Shown: positions 16,994 through 25,122 of the stretch, piece by piece
How the letters are laid out: each line of letters starts with the position of its first letter
Position numbering within the stretch: the stretch's first letter is position 1
Assembly: GCA_021789995.1 (NCBI GenBank)
Contig: JAJYIQ010000001.1
Span: 310,001 to 374,000 of the forward strand
Direction of reading: 5' to 3'
Length of the DNA stretch: 64,000 nucleotides
Source: a bacterium
Lineage (GTDB): Bacteria; Patescibacteriota; Microgenomatia; UBA1406; GWC2-37-13
The notes under the pieces: model-generated
The model's input: the letters and a program-made list of their open reading frames with translations, nothing else
Told to the model about the DNA's origin: nothing
Database searches by the model: none
Made by a program: the position numbers and the translations under genes

Positions 16994-18227
16994 GAAGTAC
17001 TTTATCAAAACTTTCGGTTGCCAGCAGAATGCCGCCGATTCGGAAAGAGTGGAAGCGGCTTTGGCAGCCCGTGGCATGACCAAAGCTAAAGATTATACCG
17101 ACGCCGACTATATCGTCATTAATACCTGTATGATAAGAGAGTCGGCGGAAAATCGCGTATACGGATTAGTGAATAATCTTTCAAAATTGAAATCCGCCGG
17201 CCGGCAAAGAAAACCGAAAATTATAGTGACCGGTTGCATGACCGGTTTGGCCGTACGGGATAAATCGGGAAAATTTTTACGGAAAATCAGGAAAGCTATG
17301 CCGGTAGTCGATGAATTCATGCCGATTGAGGAAACGGGATTTGACCACCAACCACTCCGGCAGGATAAGGAAAACGCTTGGATCCCCATAAGCAACGGCT
17401 GCAATAATTTTTGCACTTATTGCGTCGTGCCATTCACGCGGGGGCGGGAAGTAAGCAGGCCGTATGAAGATATAATGACGGAAGCAAAGGAATTAAAAGC
17501 TAAAGGGTATAAAAATATTACGTTATTGGGACAGAACGTAAATTCATACGGTGCCGATCTAATCCAGCATGCTAATGTCATCCTGGAGGGAGCGCAGCGA
17601 CCGATAGGATCTAAAAGATGCTATCGCTTCGCCAAGTCAGACTTGGCTTCGCTCCAGCATGACAACAATCGAACAATGAAGCAATGGAACAATGTTAAAC
17701 CCGTCTTCGTCAAACACCTCGGCCGCTATCGCATCCCGACATTATTTCCCTACCTGCTTGAAGACGTCGCCAATCTCGGCTTCGATAAAGTCGATTTTAT
17801 CTCCTCAAATCCTTGGGATTTTTCCGATGAGTTAATCAACGTTATCGCCAGAAACAAAAACATAACAAGAACGATTCACCTGCCGGTCCAATCCGGCGAT
17901 ACCAATGTCCTCAAGCGAATGAATCGTTGGTACACCCGTGACGAGTATTTAAAACTCGTCACGAATTTGAAATTTAAAATTTCAAATTTAAAATTAACAA
18001 CGGATATTATCGTCGGATTCTGCGGCGAAACCGAAGAGGAATTCCAGCATACGGTTGACTTGTGCAAAAAAGTCGGCTTCCAAGTCGCCTATATCTCCCA
18101 ATATTCCCCCCGCTTCGGCACCGCCGCGACGAAAACGATGAAAGACGATGTACCGCATGCCGTCAAGGAAAAACGCTGGCGGATACTGGAAAATTTAGTG
18201 AATAAACCGCATCTTAAACACAAATAA
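16992..18227 (+). CDS. miaB: tRNA methylthiotransferase MiaB, repeat-interrupted, no TRAM domain
   Basis: 411 residues. N-terminal UPF0004 domain with the three cysteines of the second iron-sulfur cluster (FGCQQNAADSE, NTCMIRESA, VTGCM), then the radical-SAM signature CNNFCTYC (about 136-143) and PFTRGREVSRP. The enzyme adds methylthio to i6A37 of tRNAs. Two anomalies: about 35 residues after GQNVNSYGAD are encoded by a palindromic repeat (17576-17663) and low-complexity sequence, and the LKFKISNLKL segment comes from an AT-rich palindrome (17964-17988). The C-terminal TRAM RNA-binding domain is absent; the protein stops right after the radical-SAM barrel. Frame is intact throughout. Confidence 0.9.
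   Translation: MKYFIKTFGCQQNAADSERVEAALAARGMTKAKDYTDADYIVINTCMIRESAENRVYGLVNNLSKLKSAGRQRKPKIIVTGCMTGLAVRDKSGKFLRKIRKAMPVVDEFMPIEETGFDHQPLRQDKENAWIPISNGCNNFCTYCVVPFTRGREVSRPYEDIMTEAKELKAKGYKNITLLGQNVNSYGADLIQHANVILEGAQRPIGSKRCYRFAKSDLASLQHDNNRTMKQWNNVKPVFVKHLGRYRIPTLFPYLLEDVANLGFDKVDFISSNPWDFSDELINVIARNKNITRTIHLPVQSGDTNVLKRMNRWYTRDEYLKLVTNLKFKISNLKLTTDIIVGFCGETEEEFQHTVDLCKKVGFQVAYISQYSPRFGTAATKTMKDDVPHAVKEKRWRILENLVNKPHLKHK
17576..17663 (+). repeat. Cruciform palindromic element inserted in frame in miaB
   Basis: Outer arms GTCATCCTGGAG (17576-17587) and CTCCAGCATGAC (17652-17663) are complementary but for one base. Inside lie two hairpins: CGATAGGATCT-AAA-AGATGCTATCG (17602-17626, one mismatch) and GCCAAGTC-A-GACTTGGC (17632-17648, perfect). 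The element is translated in frame. A diverged copy with the same order of parts is intergenic at 30369-30467, and a related GTCATCCC-ended element is at 35267-35327. Confidence 0.75.
17964..17988. repeat. Perfect 25-nt AT-rich palindrome inside miaB
   Basis: AATTTGAAATTT, one base, then its exact complement. Translated as part of NLKFKISNLKL within the radical-SAM domain. Very similar runs lie between genes at 5346-5375 and 37236-37290. Confidence 0.65.
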
Positions 18228-18281
18228 ATTTACTGCTATAACGACTATTATTTAAAAGTAACTTTAAATATATTTAAACTA

Positions 18282-18287
18282 TATAAT
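18282..18287 (+). promoter_or_regulatory. -10 box for the 18295 gene
   Basis: TATAAT at 18282-18287 with the ATG 7 nt later, in a very AT-rich 67-nt spacer; no convincing -35. Predicts a leaderless message. Confidence 0.5.
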
Positions 18288-18294
18288 ATTACTT

Positions 18295-19062
18295 ATGCAA
18301 GATTTCAAGGATGGTCTTCCTATAGGAAATTTAAGCGTGTTACAAAAAATGTCTTTAGGAGCTTTTAGACAAAGATTTTCTTTAAATGTAACGCCTCCTA
18401 AACATTTCTCAGGCTATGAACACACGCATTTTGTAACAAATGAGTATGACTATCCCACAAAACTGAATGAAATCACGACAAAAGGCGGCTTGCATCTTGC
18501 AGTAATGGGAGGACTTGATCCCGTATTCGGTCAGGTTGCCGTAGCAAAACCTGATTTAACCTTAGCGATGGACGTAAACGATCAAGCGATTGATTGGACA
18601 ATTGATGGAAGAGTGTTACCTCTTGATTCAACAACTGATGGAAATAACTATTGGGATAAAGTAAATGATTTTCACAGAGATGTAATTATAAAAACAGTCC
18701 CTAATAGATATGATTTTCCTTCGAATCAAGATATGCGTCTGGGCGGATGGTCTTCTGACCAATATTTTAACGTTGTTCAACAAGCATGGCAGGAAGGAAA
18801 AATTAAGCTTGTAGCAGCTGATATTATGGATGCAGGTTTGGATTTAGGAATGACACTATCGAGAGAAATTGGTATTCCTATTAGACTTGTATATTTATCA
18901 AATATATTGGATTATGGCAGTGTTTCTAGAAAACTTCCTTCATTTAAAGAGAAGCTAAGAAAAGGTACTGCAAGTAAAGTTGTGGATCAAAACGGACAGG
19001 TTATTATATTTCAGGCAAGTAATACCAATATCTTAAGTATGGAATCGTTTCTTCAAACTTAG
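18295..19062 (+). CDS. Possible SAM-methyltransferase-fold protein (LIC_10091-like)
   Basis: 255 residues, soluble. The FVTNEYDYPTKLNEITTKGGLHLAVMG region (key residues N-E-Y, GG, about 45-72) followed by QVAVAKPDLTLAMDVN, which reads as beta-strand, glycine loop and acidic strand end, resembles from memory the LIC_10091-type family with a methyltransferase-like Rossmann core. RLVYLSNILDYGS later would fit the motif IV strand. Substrate unknown. Codon choice is more AT-rich than in miaB or rmlB on either side, so transfer is possible. It is followed by 113 nt without a gene. Confidence 0.5.
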   Translation: MQDFKDGLPIGNLSVLQKMSLGAFRQRFSLNVTPPKHFSGYEHTHFVTNEYDYPTKLNEITTKGGLHLAVMGGLDPVFGQVAVAKPDLTLAMDVNDQAIDWTIDGRVLPLDSTTDGNNYWDKVNDFHRDVIIKTVPNRYDFPSNQDMRLGGWSSDQYFNVVQQAWQEGKIKLVAADIMDAGLDLGMTLSREIGIPIRLVYLSNILDYGSVSRKLPSFKEKLRKGTASKVVDQNGQVIIFQASNTNILSMESFLQT

Positions 19063-19175
19063 TTTATATCATTGTAGTAATTTGAAAGCTTGGCTCTTAG
19101 AAGAATCTCTATCCATATTAAGTAATGATATAATGCCATATACGTTGGAAAAATCTCCTGATAGAATTAATTATA

Positions 19176-19766
19176 ATGTCTACCTATTTGTTTGTCGACG
19201 GGACCAATTTATACGCTGCTCAGTATGAGCTATTTGGGCCTAATAAATATATTTGTTTCTCCGAATTAATTAAACAGACAGAACAAAAATTGCAGTTATC
19301 ATTTACCAAAATATATTTTTACGCCTCTTACTCGCCGAAATCCAAAAAACCACATCAGAACGAAAAATTGTTCCTCAAAAACGAAGGGCTTTTTTATCGA
19401 AGCGTCAAACAGACTGATAAAGTCGTCTTTTTTACCGGTTACCGATCAAAAACAAGCGGAAAAGAAAAAGAAGTTGATGTTAAATTAACTGCCGATATAA
19501 TTACTTACGCTTTTTTAAAACGATTCAATAATGTATTTTTACTAACCGGAGATGCCGATTTCTTGCAGGCGCTTTTATCAATACGTAAATTCCATAACAG
19601 AATAAATATAAATCTCCTGTGCATGGAAAATAAAATAATGTATCAAGGCCTCTTCCGTTTCAAAACCTTTATAATGGTTTTTATCAGAAAACCGGTATTT
19701 AAGCGAATATTTAAAACAGTTCAAACAATTAGTTTAAGTAGCAACAAAACTGTACTAAAGTTATAA
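19176..19766 (+). CDS. NYN/PIN-domain ribonuclease (LabA/DUF88-like)
   Basis: 196 residues. STYLFVDGTNLY (about 2-13) gives the first catalytic Asp and Asn, KEVDVKLTADIITYA (about 92-106) the second acidic cluster, and VFLLTGDADFLQAL (about 115-128) the third, the order found in NYN nucleases. Such proteins cleave or process RNA; specificity unknown. The C-terminal 40 residues are basic and hydrophobic and may be a membrane or RNA anchor. AT-rich codons as in the preceding gene. A -10-like TATAAT overlaps its start codon and another lies 35 nt upstream. Confidence 0.8.
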   Translation: MSTYLFVDGTNLYAAQYELFGPNKYICFSELIKQTEQKLQLSFTKIYFYASYSPKSKKPHQNEKLFLKNEGLFYRSVKQTDKVVFFTGYRSKTSGKEKEVDVKLTADIITYAFLKRFNNVFLLTGDADFLQALLSIRKFHNRININLLCMENKIMYQGLFRFKTFIMVFIRKPVFKRIFKTVQTISLSSNKTVLKL

Positions 19767-19772
19767 AAAAAA

Positions 19773-19794
19773 CCTGTGATGCATGCATCACAGG
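19773..19794. terminator. Perfect 22-nt palindrome after the NYN gene
   Basis: CCTGTGATGCATGCATCACAGG is a perfect 11+11 palindrome preceded on the plus strand by eight A. Read on the minus strand it is a hairpin followed by eight T, the form of an intrinsic terminator, yet no minus-strand gene lies upstream. On the plus strand it lacks a T-run, so it may instead be an operator or a bidirectional stop. It is followed by a -10-like TATAAT (19804-19809) and the rmlB leader. Confidence 0.5.
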
Positions 19795-19845
19795 TAGGTT
19801 ATGTATAATATATCATACAATGATGTATATTGTCAATAAAACATT

Positions 19846-20820
19846 ATGAAGCTACTTGTCACCGGCGGAGCCGGCTTTATCGGCTCCAATTTTATTTTAT
19901 ACTGGCTGAAAAAATATCCGCAGGACAGGATCGTCAATCTCGATAAGCTGACTTATGCCGGCAACCTGGAAAACCTGAAAAGCGCTGAAAATAACACCAA
20001 CTATAAATTCGTCAAGGAAGATATTTGTAATTCGCCATCCGTTAATTCGCTAATGGCCGACGAAAAATTCGACATGATCGTCCATTTTGCTGCCGAATCC
20101 CATGTCGATCGCTCGATTGCCAACCCAGCGCCTTTCATCAAAACCAATATTGAGGGAACATATGTTCTCCTCGAAGCGGCATTGAAAAACAATGTTCCGC
20201 GCTTCCACCATATTTCCACCGACGAAGTTTTTGGCGCTCTTGAACTGAACACGACAGAAAAATTTAACGAAAAAACATCTTATAATCCCCATAGTCCTTA
20301 TTCCGCTTCCAAAGCCGCTTCCGATCATCTGGTTCGGGCTTATGCCAACACCTATAGTCTGCCTATAACAATTTCCAACTGCTCGAATAATTTCGGTCCC
20401 TACCAGTTTCCGGAAAAACTGATTCCGCTCGCCATCACCAATATTCTTGAGGACAAAAAAGCGCCGATTTACGGCGACGGCCTGTATGTCCGCGACTGGC
20501 TGTATGTCGAAGACCATTGCGAAGCGATTGATCTCATCCTTCATAAGGGAAGAATCGGAGAAACATATTTTATCGGCAACTTAACCGAAGATATTTCCAA
20601 TATAGATGTCATAAAGAAAATTCTGAAAATCATGGAAAAGGACGAAAACTGCCTCGAATTTGTCACCGACCGCCCCGGCCACGACCGTCGTTATGCCATC
20701 GATTGGAACAAAATAAAGCAAGAATTGGGTTGGCAGCCGAAACATAATTTTGACGACGCACTGGCGGAAACCGTTGACTGGTATGTTAACAATGAAAACT
20801 GGTGGAAAAAACTCAAATGA
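19846..20820 (+). CDS. rmlB: dTDP-glucose 4,6-dehydratase
   Basis: 324 residues, extended SDR. NAD-binding GGAGFIGSNF at residues 7-16, HFAAESHVDRSI (about 82-93), the catalytic STDEVFG and YSASKAASD (YxxxK, about 155), and NCSNNFGPYQFPEKLIP. The AESHVD and NNFGPYQ strings are specific to RmlB. It makes dTDP-4-keto-6-deoxyglucose in the first committed step of rhamnose-type sugar synthesis. No rmlA or rmlC is in this window. First gene of a run of five sugar genes; overlaps the next by 4 nt. Confidence 0.95.
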   Translation: MKLLVTGGAGFIGSNFILYWLKKYPQDRIVNLDKLTYAGNLENLKSAENNTNYKFVKEDICNSPSVNSLMADEKFDMIVHFAAESHVDRSIANPAPFIKTNIEGTYVLLEAALKNNVPRFHHISTDEVFGALELNTTEKFNEKTSYNPHSPYSASKAASDHLVRAYANTYSLPITISNCSNNFGPYQFPEKLIPLAITNILEDKKAPIYGDGLYVRDWLYVEDHCEAIDLILHKGRIGETYFIGNLTEDISNIDVIKKILKIMEKDENCLEFVTDRPGHDRRYAIDWNKIKQELGWQPKHNFDDALAETVDWYVNNENWWKKLK

Positions 20821-21653
20821 AGAAAATTGCCATTACCGGCTCAACCGGCCTGATCGGTTCACGGATAATCGGACTTCTGAAAAACGAATTCCGGTTCATC
20901 GAAATTCTCCAGACCGATACCGATATCACCAACCGAAAACAAACGGCGGCGTTTATAAAAAAGATTGAGTTTGATTTGCTGCTCCACCTGGCTGGTTTTA
21001 CCGATGTCGACGGCGCGGAAAACAACCGGGAAATTACTCAAAAAATCAATGTTGACGGTACAAAAAATGTCTTCGACGCGGTTCTGGAAAAACATAAACA
21101 ATTCATTTATATCTCAACCGATTTTGTATTCGACGGACAAAAACCACCATATTTTGAAGACAGCCCTCCCCACCCGTTAAGTTTTTATGCCCAAACAAAA
21201 TATGAGGGTGAAAAAATCGTTAATCCGTTATCCAACGGAAAGGCGATGATTGTCCGCTTATCTTATCCTTACCGGAAAGATTTTGCTCCGAAACGGGATT
21301 TTGTCCGCAATATAAAGACTGCTCTCGAGCAGAAAAAACCGTTACAAATGGTCACGGATTCATTGATCACGCCGACTTTCATCGACGATATCGCCCACGG
21401 TTTGGCGCATTTGATGAATAATTTTTCACCGGAAATTTTTCATCTGGTCGGCGGCGACAGTATGTCACCATTTGAAGCCGGTCGGCTGGTCGCCAAAATT
21501 TTTAACCTCGACGACTCACTGATTAGGCCGGTAACTTACCGGCAATATTATGAAAATAAAGCTCCCCGGCCGCAATTTTCCGACATCAGAAGTAAAAAAA
21601 ATCATTTTCAGCCGATGAACGGTTTCCAAGAAGGATTGAAAAAAATGTTATAA
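20817..21653 (+). CDS. RmlD-like dTDP-4-dehydrorhamnose reductase / sugar-nucleotide SDR
   Basis: 278 residues from the ATG at 20817, which overlaps the rmlB stop (ATGA). GSTGLIGSRI NAD(P) loop at 8-17, LLLHLAGFTDVDGAE (about 60-74; the AFTDVDxAE string is typical of RmlD), ISTDFVFDG and YAQTKYEGE (YxxxK). RmlD reduces dTDP-4-keto-rhamnose. Because rmlC is not next to it, a related reductase of another deoxysugar is also possible. Confidence 0.82.
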   Translation: MKKIAITGSTGLIGSRIIGLLKNEFRFIEILQTDTDITNRKQTAAFIKKIEFDLLLHLAGFTDVDGAENNREITQKINVDGTKNVFDAVLEKHKQFIYISTDFVFDGQKPPYFEDSPPHPLSFYAQTKYEGEKIVNPLSNGKAMIVRLSYPYRKDFAPKRDFVRNIKTALEQKKPLQMVTDSLITPTFIDDIAHGLAHLMNNFSPEIFHLVGGDSMSPFEAGRLVAKIFNLDDSLIRPVTYRQYYENKAPRPQFSDIRSKKNHFQPMNGFQEGLKKML

Positions 21654-21734
21654 GTTTATATCATTGATCTTTATGATCCCACTTCGCCCTACGGGCTACG
21701 ATTGGGATCATGCCTAACGAAGCTTATGATAAAC
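21654..21734. repeat. Nested palindromic intergenic element
   Basis: Three nested inverted repeats: outer GTTTATATCAT/ATGATAAAC (21654-21664, 21726-21734), middle ATGATCCCA/TGGGATCAT (21673-21681, 21703-21711), inner GCCC-TAC-GGGC (21686-21696). It fills the gap between the RmlD-like gene and ugd and could form a cruciform or an mRNA hairpin; there is no U-run, so it is not a standard terminator. Confidence 0.6.
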
Positions 21735-21757
21735 ATTAATAATTACAGCGAAGTGGC

Positions 21758-23056
21758 ATGACAATAACATTTGTTGGCCACGGCTATGTCGGACTGGTGA
21801 CAGCCTGTGTTTTTGCCGACTTCGGTAACGACGTCTGGGTAATCGGCCACACCGATGAAAAGTTAAAAAGATTAAAAAGCGGCGACCCAATCATTTATGA
21901 ACCGGGTCTGAAAGAATTGCTGGAAAAAAACCTCCGGGCAAAAAGACTGCATTTCACCAAAAATTATGGAGATGCCATTCCTGATTCGGAAATCGTTTTC
22001 ATCGCTGTTGGCACGCCGCCCAAGGAAAACGGCGAAGCCGATCTGTCGGCGGTATTGGCGGTTGCCAAAGAAATTGGCGAAAACCTGAAAAATCATTTTA
22101 CCGTCGTTTCCTGTAAAAGCACTGTCCCCGTCGGCACCAATTTGAAAATCGAAAAAATCATCAATGGTTGTAAAACGCCGGCGGCAAAAGTTGCTGTCGC
22201 TTCCTGTCCGGAATTTTTGCGGGAGGGGACAGCGATTCACGATACGGTCAACGCCGATCGGGTGGTTATCGGTTCCGATTCAGCCGAGGCAATAAAATTG
22301 CTTTTAAAAACGCATGAGCCGATAAACGGACAACGGGTGATTACCAACCTGGCTTCGGCGGAACTTATCAAATATACCTCCAATGCGATGCTGGCGACAA
22401 AAATTTCCTTCGCCAACCTGATTTCTTTTTATTGCGAGCGTACCGGCGCTGATGTCGAAAGCGTCCTTAATGCCGTCGGTCTGGATAAACGGATTGGTCG
22501 TATATTTATGGATCCGGGAGTCGGTTATGGGGGTTCCTGCTTTCCTAAAGACGTCAATGCCCTGCTTAATACCGGCAAAAGCCTCGGTATTGATACCGCT
22601 TTTCTTGAGGCGGTGGAAAATGTCAATGCCCAGTCGCGGCATAACTTTGTCGATAAAATATCGGCCCATATTCCCGAAAAAAATATTGCCGTCTGGGGTT
22701 TGAGTTTCAAGCCTAACACCGATGACATCCGTTTTGCCCCATCCATTTATGTCATAAACAATCTGCTGAAAAAAAACTTCCGCATCGCGGTTTATGACCC
22801 GGTCGCGATGGATAATATCCGTAAAATTTTCGGGGAAAAAATATGTTATTGCAATAATCCATATGAGGCGTTGACCGGAGTGGCCGGTTTGGCAGTACTG
22901 ACCGAATGGAATGAATTCAAGGAACCGGATTTTGCTAAAATGAAAAAATTAATGAAAAACCATTATATTTTTGACGGACGGAACATCTATTTTAACAATA
23001 TAAAAGATAACAATAATTTTGCTTATTTCCCAATTGGCAAAAAACCGATTATATAA
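21758..23056 (+). CDS. ugd: UDP-glucose 6-dehydrogenase
   Basis: 432 residues. N-terminal NAD domain GHGYVGLVTACVFA (7-20), FIAVGTPP, the STVPVGT loop, PEFLREG (about 150), the helix with KYTSNAMLATKISFAN, and the catalytic cysteine motif GVGYGGSCFPKD (about 250-261), then a C-terminal domain with FKPNTDDIR. Converts UDP-glucose to UDP-glucuronate with two NAD. It directly precedes (0 nt gap) a UDP-glucuronate decarboxylase-like gene, which fixes the likely pathway. GDP-mannose dehydrogenase is a less likely alternative. Confidence 0.92.
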   Translation: MTITFVGHGYVGLVTACVFADFGNDVWVIGHTDEKLKRLKSGDPIIYEPGLKELLEKNLRAKRLHFTKNYGDAIPDSEIVFIAVGTPPKENGEADLSAVLAVAKEIGENLKNHFTVVSCKSTVPVGTNLKIEKIINGCKTPAAKVAVASCPEFLREGTAIHDTVNADRVVIGSDSAEAIKLLLKTHEPINGQRVITNLASAELIKYTSNAMLATKISFANLISFYCERTGADVESVLNAVGLDKRIGRIFMDPGVGYGGSCFPKDVNALLNTGKSLGIDTAFLEAVENVNAQSRHNFVDKISAHIPEKNIAVWGLSFKPNTDDIRFAPSIYVINNLLKKNFRIAVYDPVAMDNIRKIFGEKICYCNNPYEALTGVAGLAVLTEWNEFKEPDFAKMKKLMKNHYIFDGRNIYFNNIKDNNNFAYFPIGKKPII

Positions 23057-24010
23057 ATGCATATTCTAATCACCGGCGGAGCGGGTTTTATCGGCTCCAA
23101 TCTCTGTGAAAAGCTACTCCAGGAAAAACACCGTATAATATGTGTCGACAATCTGCTCACCGGTTGTGAAAAAAACATCACTCATTTAAAAGAAAATCGC
23201 AATTTTACTTTCCTGAACCATGATGTAATTCAACCGTTAGAAATAGCCGAAAAAATCGACGCCATCTTTCATCTGGCATCACCTGCTTCACCCAATCACC
23301 ATAGCAAACTTAGCTACCACACTCTCGCAATGGAAACGATGCTAGTCAATACGCAAGGAACTTTGGCACTTCTCAAATTGGCAAAAAAACATCAGGCAAA
23401 ATTTCTTTTCGCTTCCACGTCGGAAATTTATGGTAATCCAAAAGTTCACCCCCAAAAAGAAACTTATAACGGAAATGTCTCGCCTGTTGGTCCCCGTTCC
23501 ATATATGACGAAGCCAAACGGTTCGGAGAAACATTAACTTTTCATTTTTTCAGAAAGGAAAATGTTGATGCCAGAATCGCAAGAATTTTCAATACTTACG
23601 GACCGCACATGCTGGTCGAAGATAAACGGATGATCATCAATTTTATTATCGAAGCAATTGCCGGGTCGACAATTACCATTTACGGCGACGGCCGCCAGAC
23701 CCGCTCACTTTGCTACATCGACGATATGACCGAAGCCTTATCACGGCTTATGTTCTATTCAAAAACTGCGGGTGAGGTAGTCAACATCGGATCAAACAAC
23801 GAACATACGGTTTTGGAATATGCCCAGATGGTGAAGGAAATCGCCTGCTCAAAAAGCGATATCCGCCTGACTGAGCCGCTTCCACAGGACGATCCGGAAA
23901 AAAGGCGGGCCGATATAACAAAAGCGCAGCATCTGCTTGACTGGAAACCAACGATAACACTGGAGACCGGATTAAAGAAAACTATCAATTACTTTAGAAA
24001 AATAGTATGA
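23057..24010 (+). CDS. UDP-glucuronate decarboxylase (UDP-xylose synthase)
   Basis: 317 residues, extended SDR. GGAGFIGSNL NAD loop (7-16), FHLASPASPNHH (about 74-85), STSEIYGNPKVHPQKE (about 117-132), the conserved GNVSPVGPRSIYDEAKR containing the YxxxK pair, and ARIFNTYGPHM. The ASPASP and GPRSxYDExKR strings mark UXS within the SDRs. It would turn UDP-glucuronate, made by the gene just before it, into UDP-xylose. Overlaps the next gene by 4 nt. Confidence 0.9.
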   Translation: MHILITGGAGFIGSNLCEKLLQEKHRIICVDNLLTGCEKNITHLKENRNFTFLNHDVIQPLEIAEKIDAIFHLASPASPNHHSKLSYHTLAMETMLVNTQGTLALLKLAKKHQAKFLFASTSEIYGNPKVHPQKETYNGNVSPVGPRSIYDEAKRFGETLTFHFFRKENVDARIARIFNTYGPHMLVEDKRMIINFIIEAIAGSTITIYGDGRQTRSLCYIDDMTEALSRLMFYSKTAGEVVNIGSNNEHTVLEYAQMVKEIACSKSDIRLTEPLPQDDPEKRRADITKAQHLLDWKPTITLETGLKKTINYFRKIV

Positions 24011-25122
24011 AAAAAGCGGTTATCATTCTTCCCACTTATAACGAAGAGGGGTCGATCGAAAAACTGATCCGGGCAATTTTTGCCGAGGAAAAAAAGACAA
24101 AAATCTGGGAACTGCATATTTTGGTCGTCGACAGTTATTCCAAAGACAAAACGGCTGCCATCGTCAGAAGTTTAAAAAAACAGTACCCTCATCTGCATCT
24201 TTTGGAAATGGAAAAAGAAGGATTGGGCAAAGCGTATGTCAATGGTTTCGCCTATGCGATGGACCATATCAATCCGTTTGTTATTTTCGAAATGGATGCC
24301 GACTTGTCCCACGATCCGGCCGACATTCCCCGTTTCCTGGAAAAAATCGCCACCGGCGCCGATTTTGTCATCGGTTCCCGTTACATGAAAGGCGGTGCAA
24401 TTCCGCCTGATTGGGGAATTCACCGCAAATTATTCTCTGTCATTGGCAACCTGATTATCCGCTTCGGATTCATGAAACTTTCGGTTACCGAATGGACTAA
24501 CGGTTACCGGGCGATTAAAACTTGGGTAATCAAGGATGCTTTCAGTCATATCAAAAATTATTCCGGCTACGTTTTCCAGGTGGCATTTCTGGATTATGCC
24601 TTAAAACACAATGCCCGCATTTCGGAAATACCCATCAAGTTCGTCGATCGTAAATGGGGAAAATCGAAAATCAACGCTTTCCAGTATATAAGCCACACAT
24701 TGCTTTACGTATTTCTCAATTCGTCATTTATTAAATACGTCATTGTTGGTGGCACCGGATTTATAATCGATTCGGTCCTGCTATACACCGGCTATCATTT
24801 TTTGAAGTTAACGGTCACCGTTTCCAAAATCATCAGTTCGGAAACTGCTATTGTTTCCAATTTTCTATTAAATAATTTCTGGGCCTTTTCCCATAAAAAG
24901 CTGGAGCACAATGCCAAAACTTACGGCACGAAATTTGTCGTCTTCAATTTTGCCAGCATCCCCTCGATTATTTTCCAGACAGTCGGCATATATTTGTTGA
25001 CGGTCATTTTCGGCAATCATTTATTTTATCCGGTAGCCTATAATGCCATTGTCGTTATCCTGGTAGTTATCCCTTATTCATACTTCGTTTATAATCGTTT
25101 TATTTGGAAAGACAGTCGGTAA
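24007..25122 (+). CDS. Dolichol-phosphate-mannose synthase-like GT2 fused to GtrA
   Basis: 371 residues. GT-A domain with LPTYNEEGSIEKLI (8-21), VDSYSKDKT, the FEMDADLSHDP metal site (about 95-105), VIGSRYMKGG and a WTNGYRAI segment, typical of DPM synthase. From about residue 245 follows a four-helix GtrA domain (KYVIVGGTGFIIDS, LLNNFWAF, YNRFIW). It makes polyprenyl-phosphate sugar and probably helps flip it, supplying donors for GT-C enzymes such as those at 10162 and 13005. Last gene of the sugar operon. Confidence 0.9.
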   Translation: MKKAVIILPTYNEEGSIEKLIRAIFAEEKKTKIWELHILVVDSYSKDKTAAIVRSLKKQYPHLHLLEMEKEGLGKAYVNGFAYAMDHINPFVIFEMDADLSHDPADIPRFLEKIATGADFVIGSRYMKGGAIPPDWGIHRKLFSVIGNLIIRFGFMKLSVTEWTNGYRAIKTWVIKDAFSHIKNYSGYVFQVAFLDYALKHNARISEIPIKFVDRKWGKSKINAFQYISHTLLYVFLNSSFIKYVIVGGTGFIIDSVLLYTGYHFLKLTVTVSKIISSETAIVSNFLLNNFWAFSHKKLEHNAKTYGTKFVVFNFASIPSIIFQTVGIYLLTVIFGNHLFYPVAYNAIVVILVVIPYSYFVYNRFIWKDSR

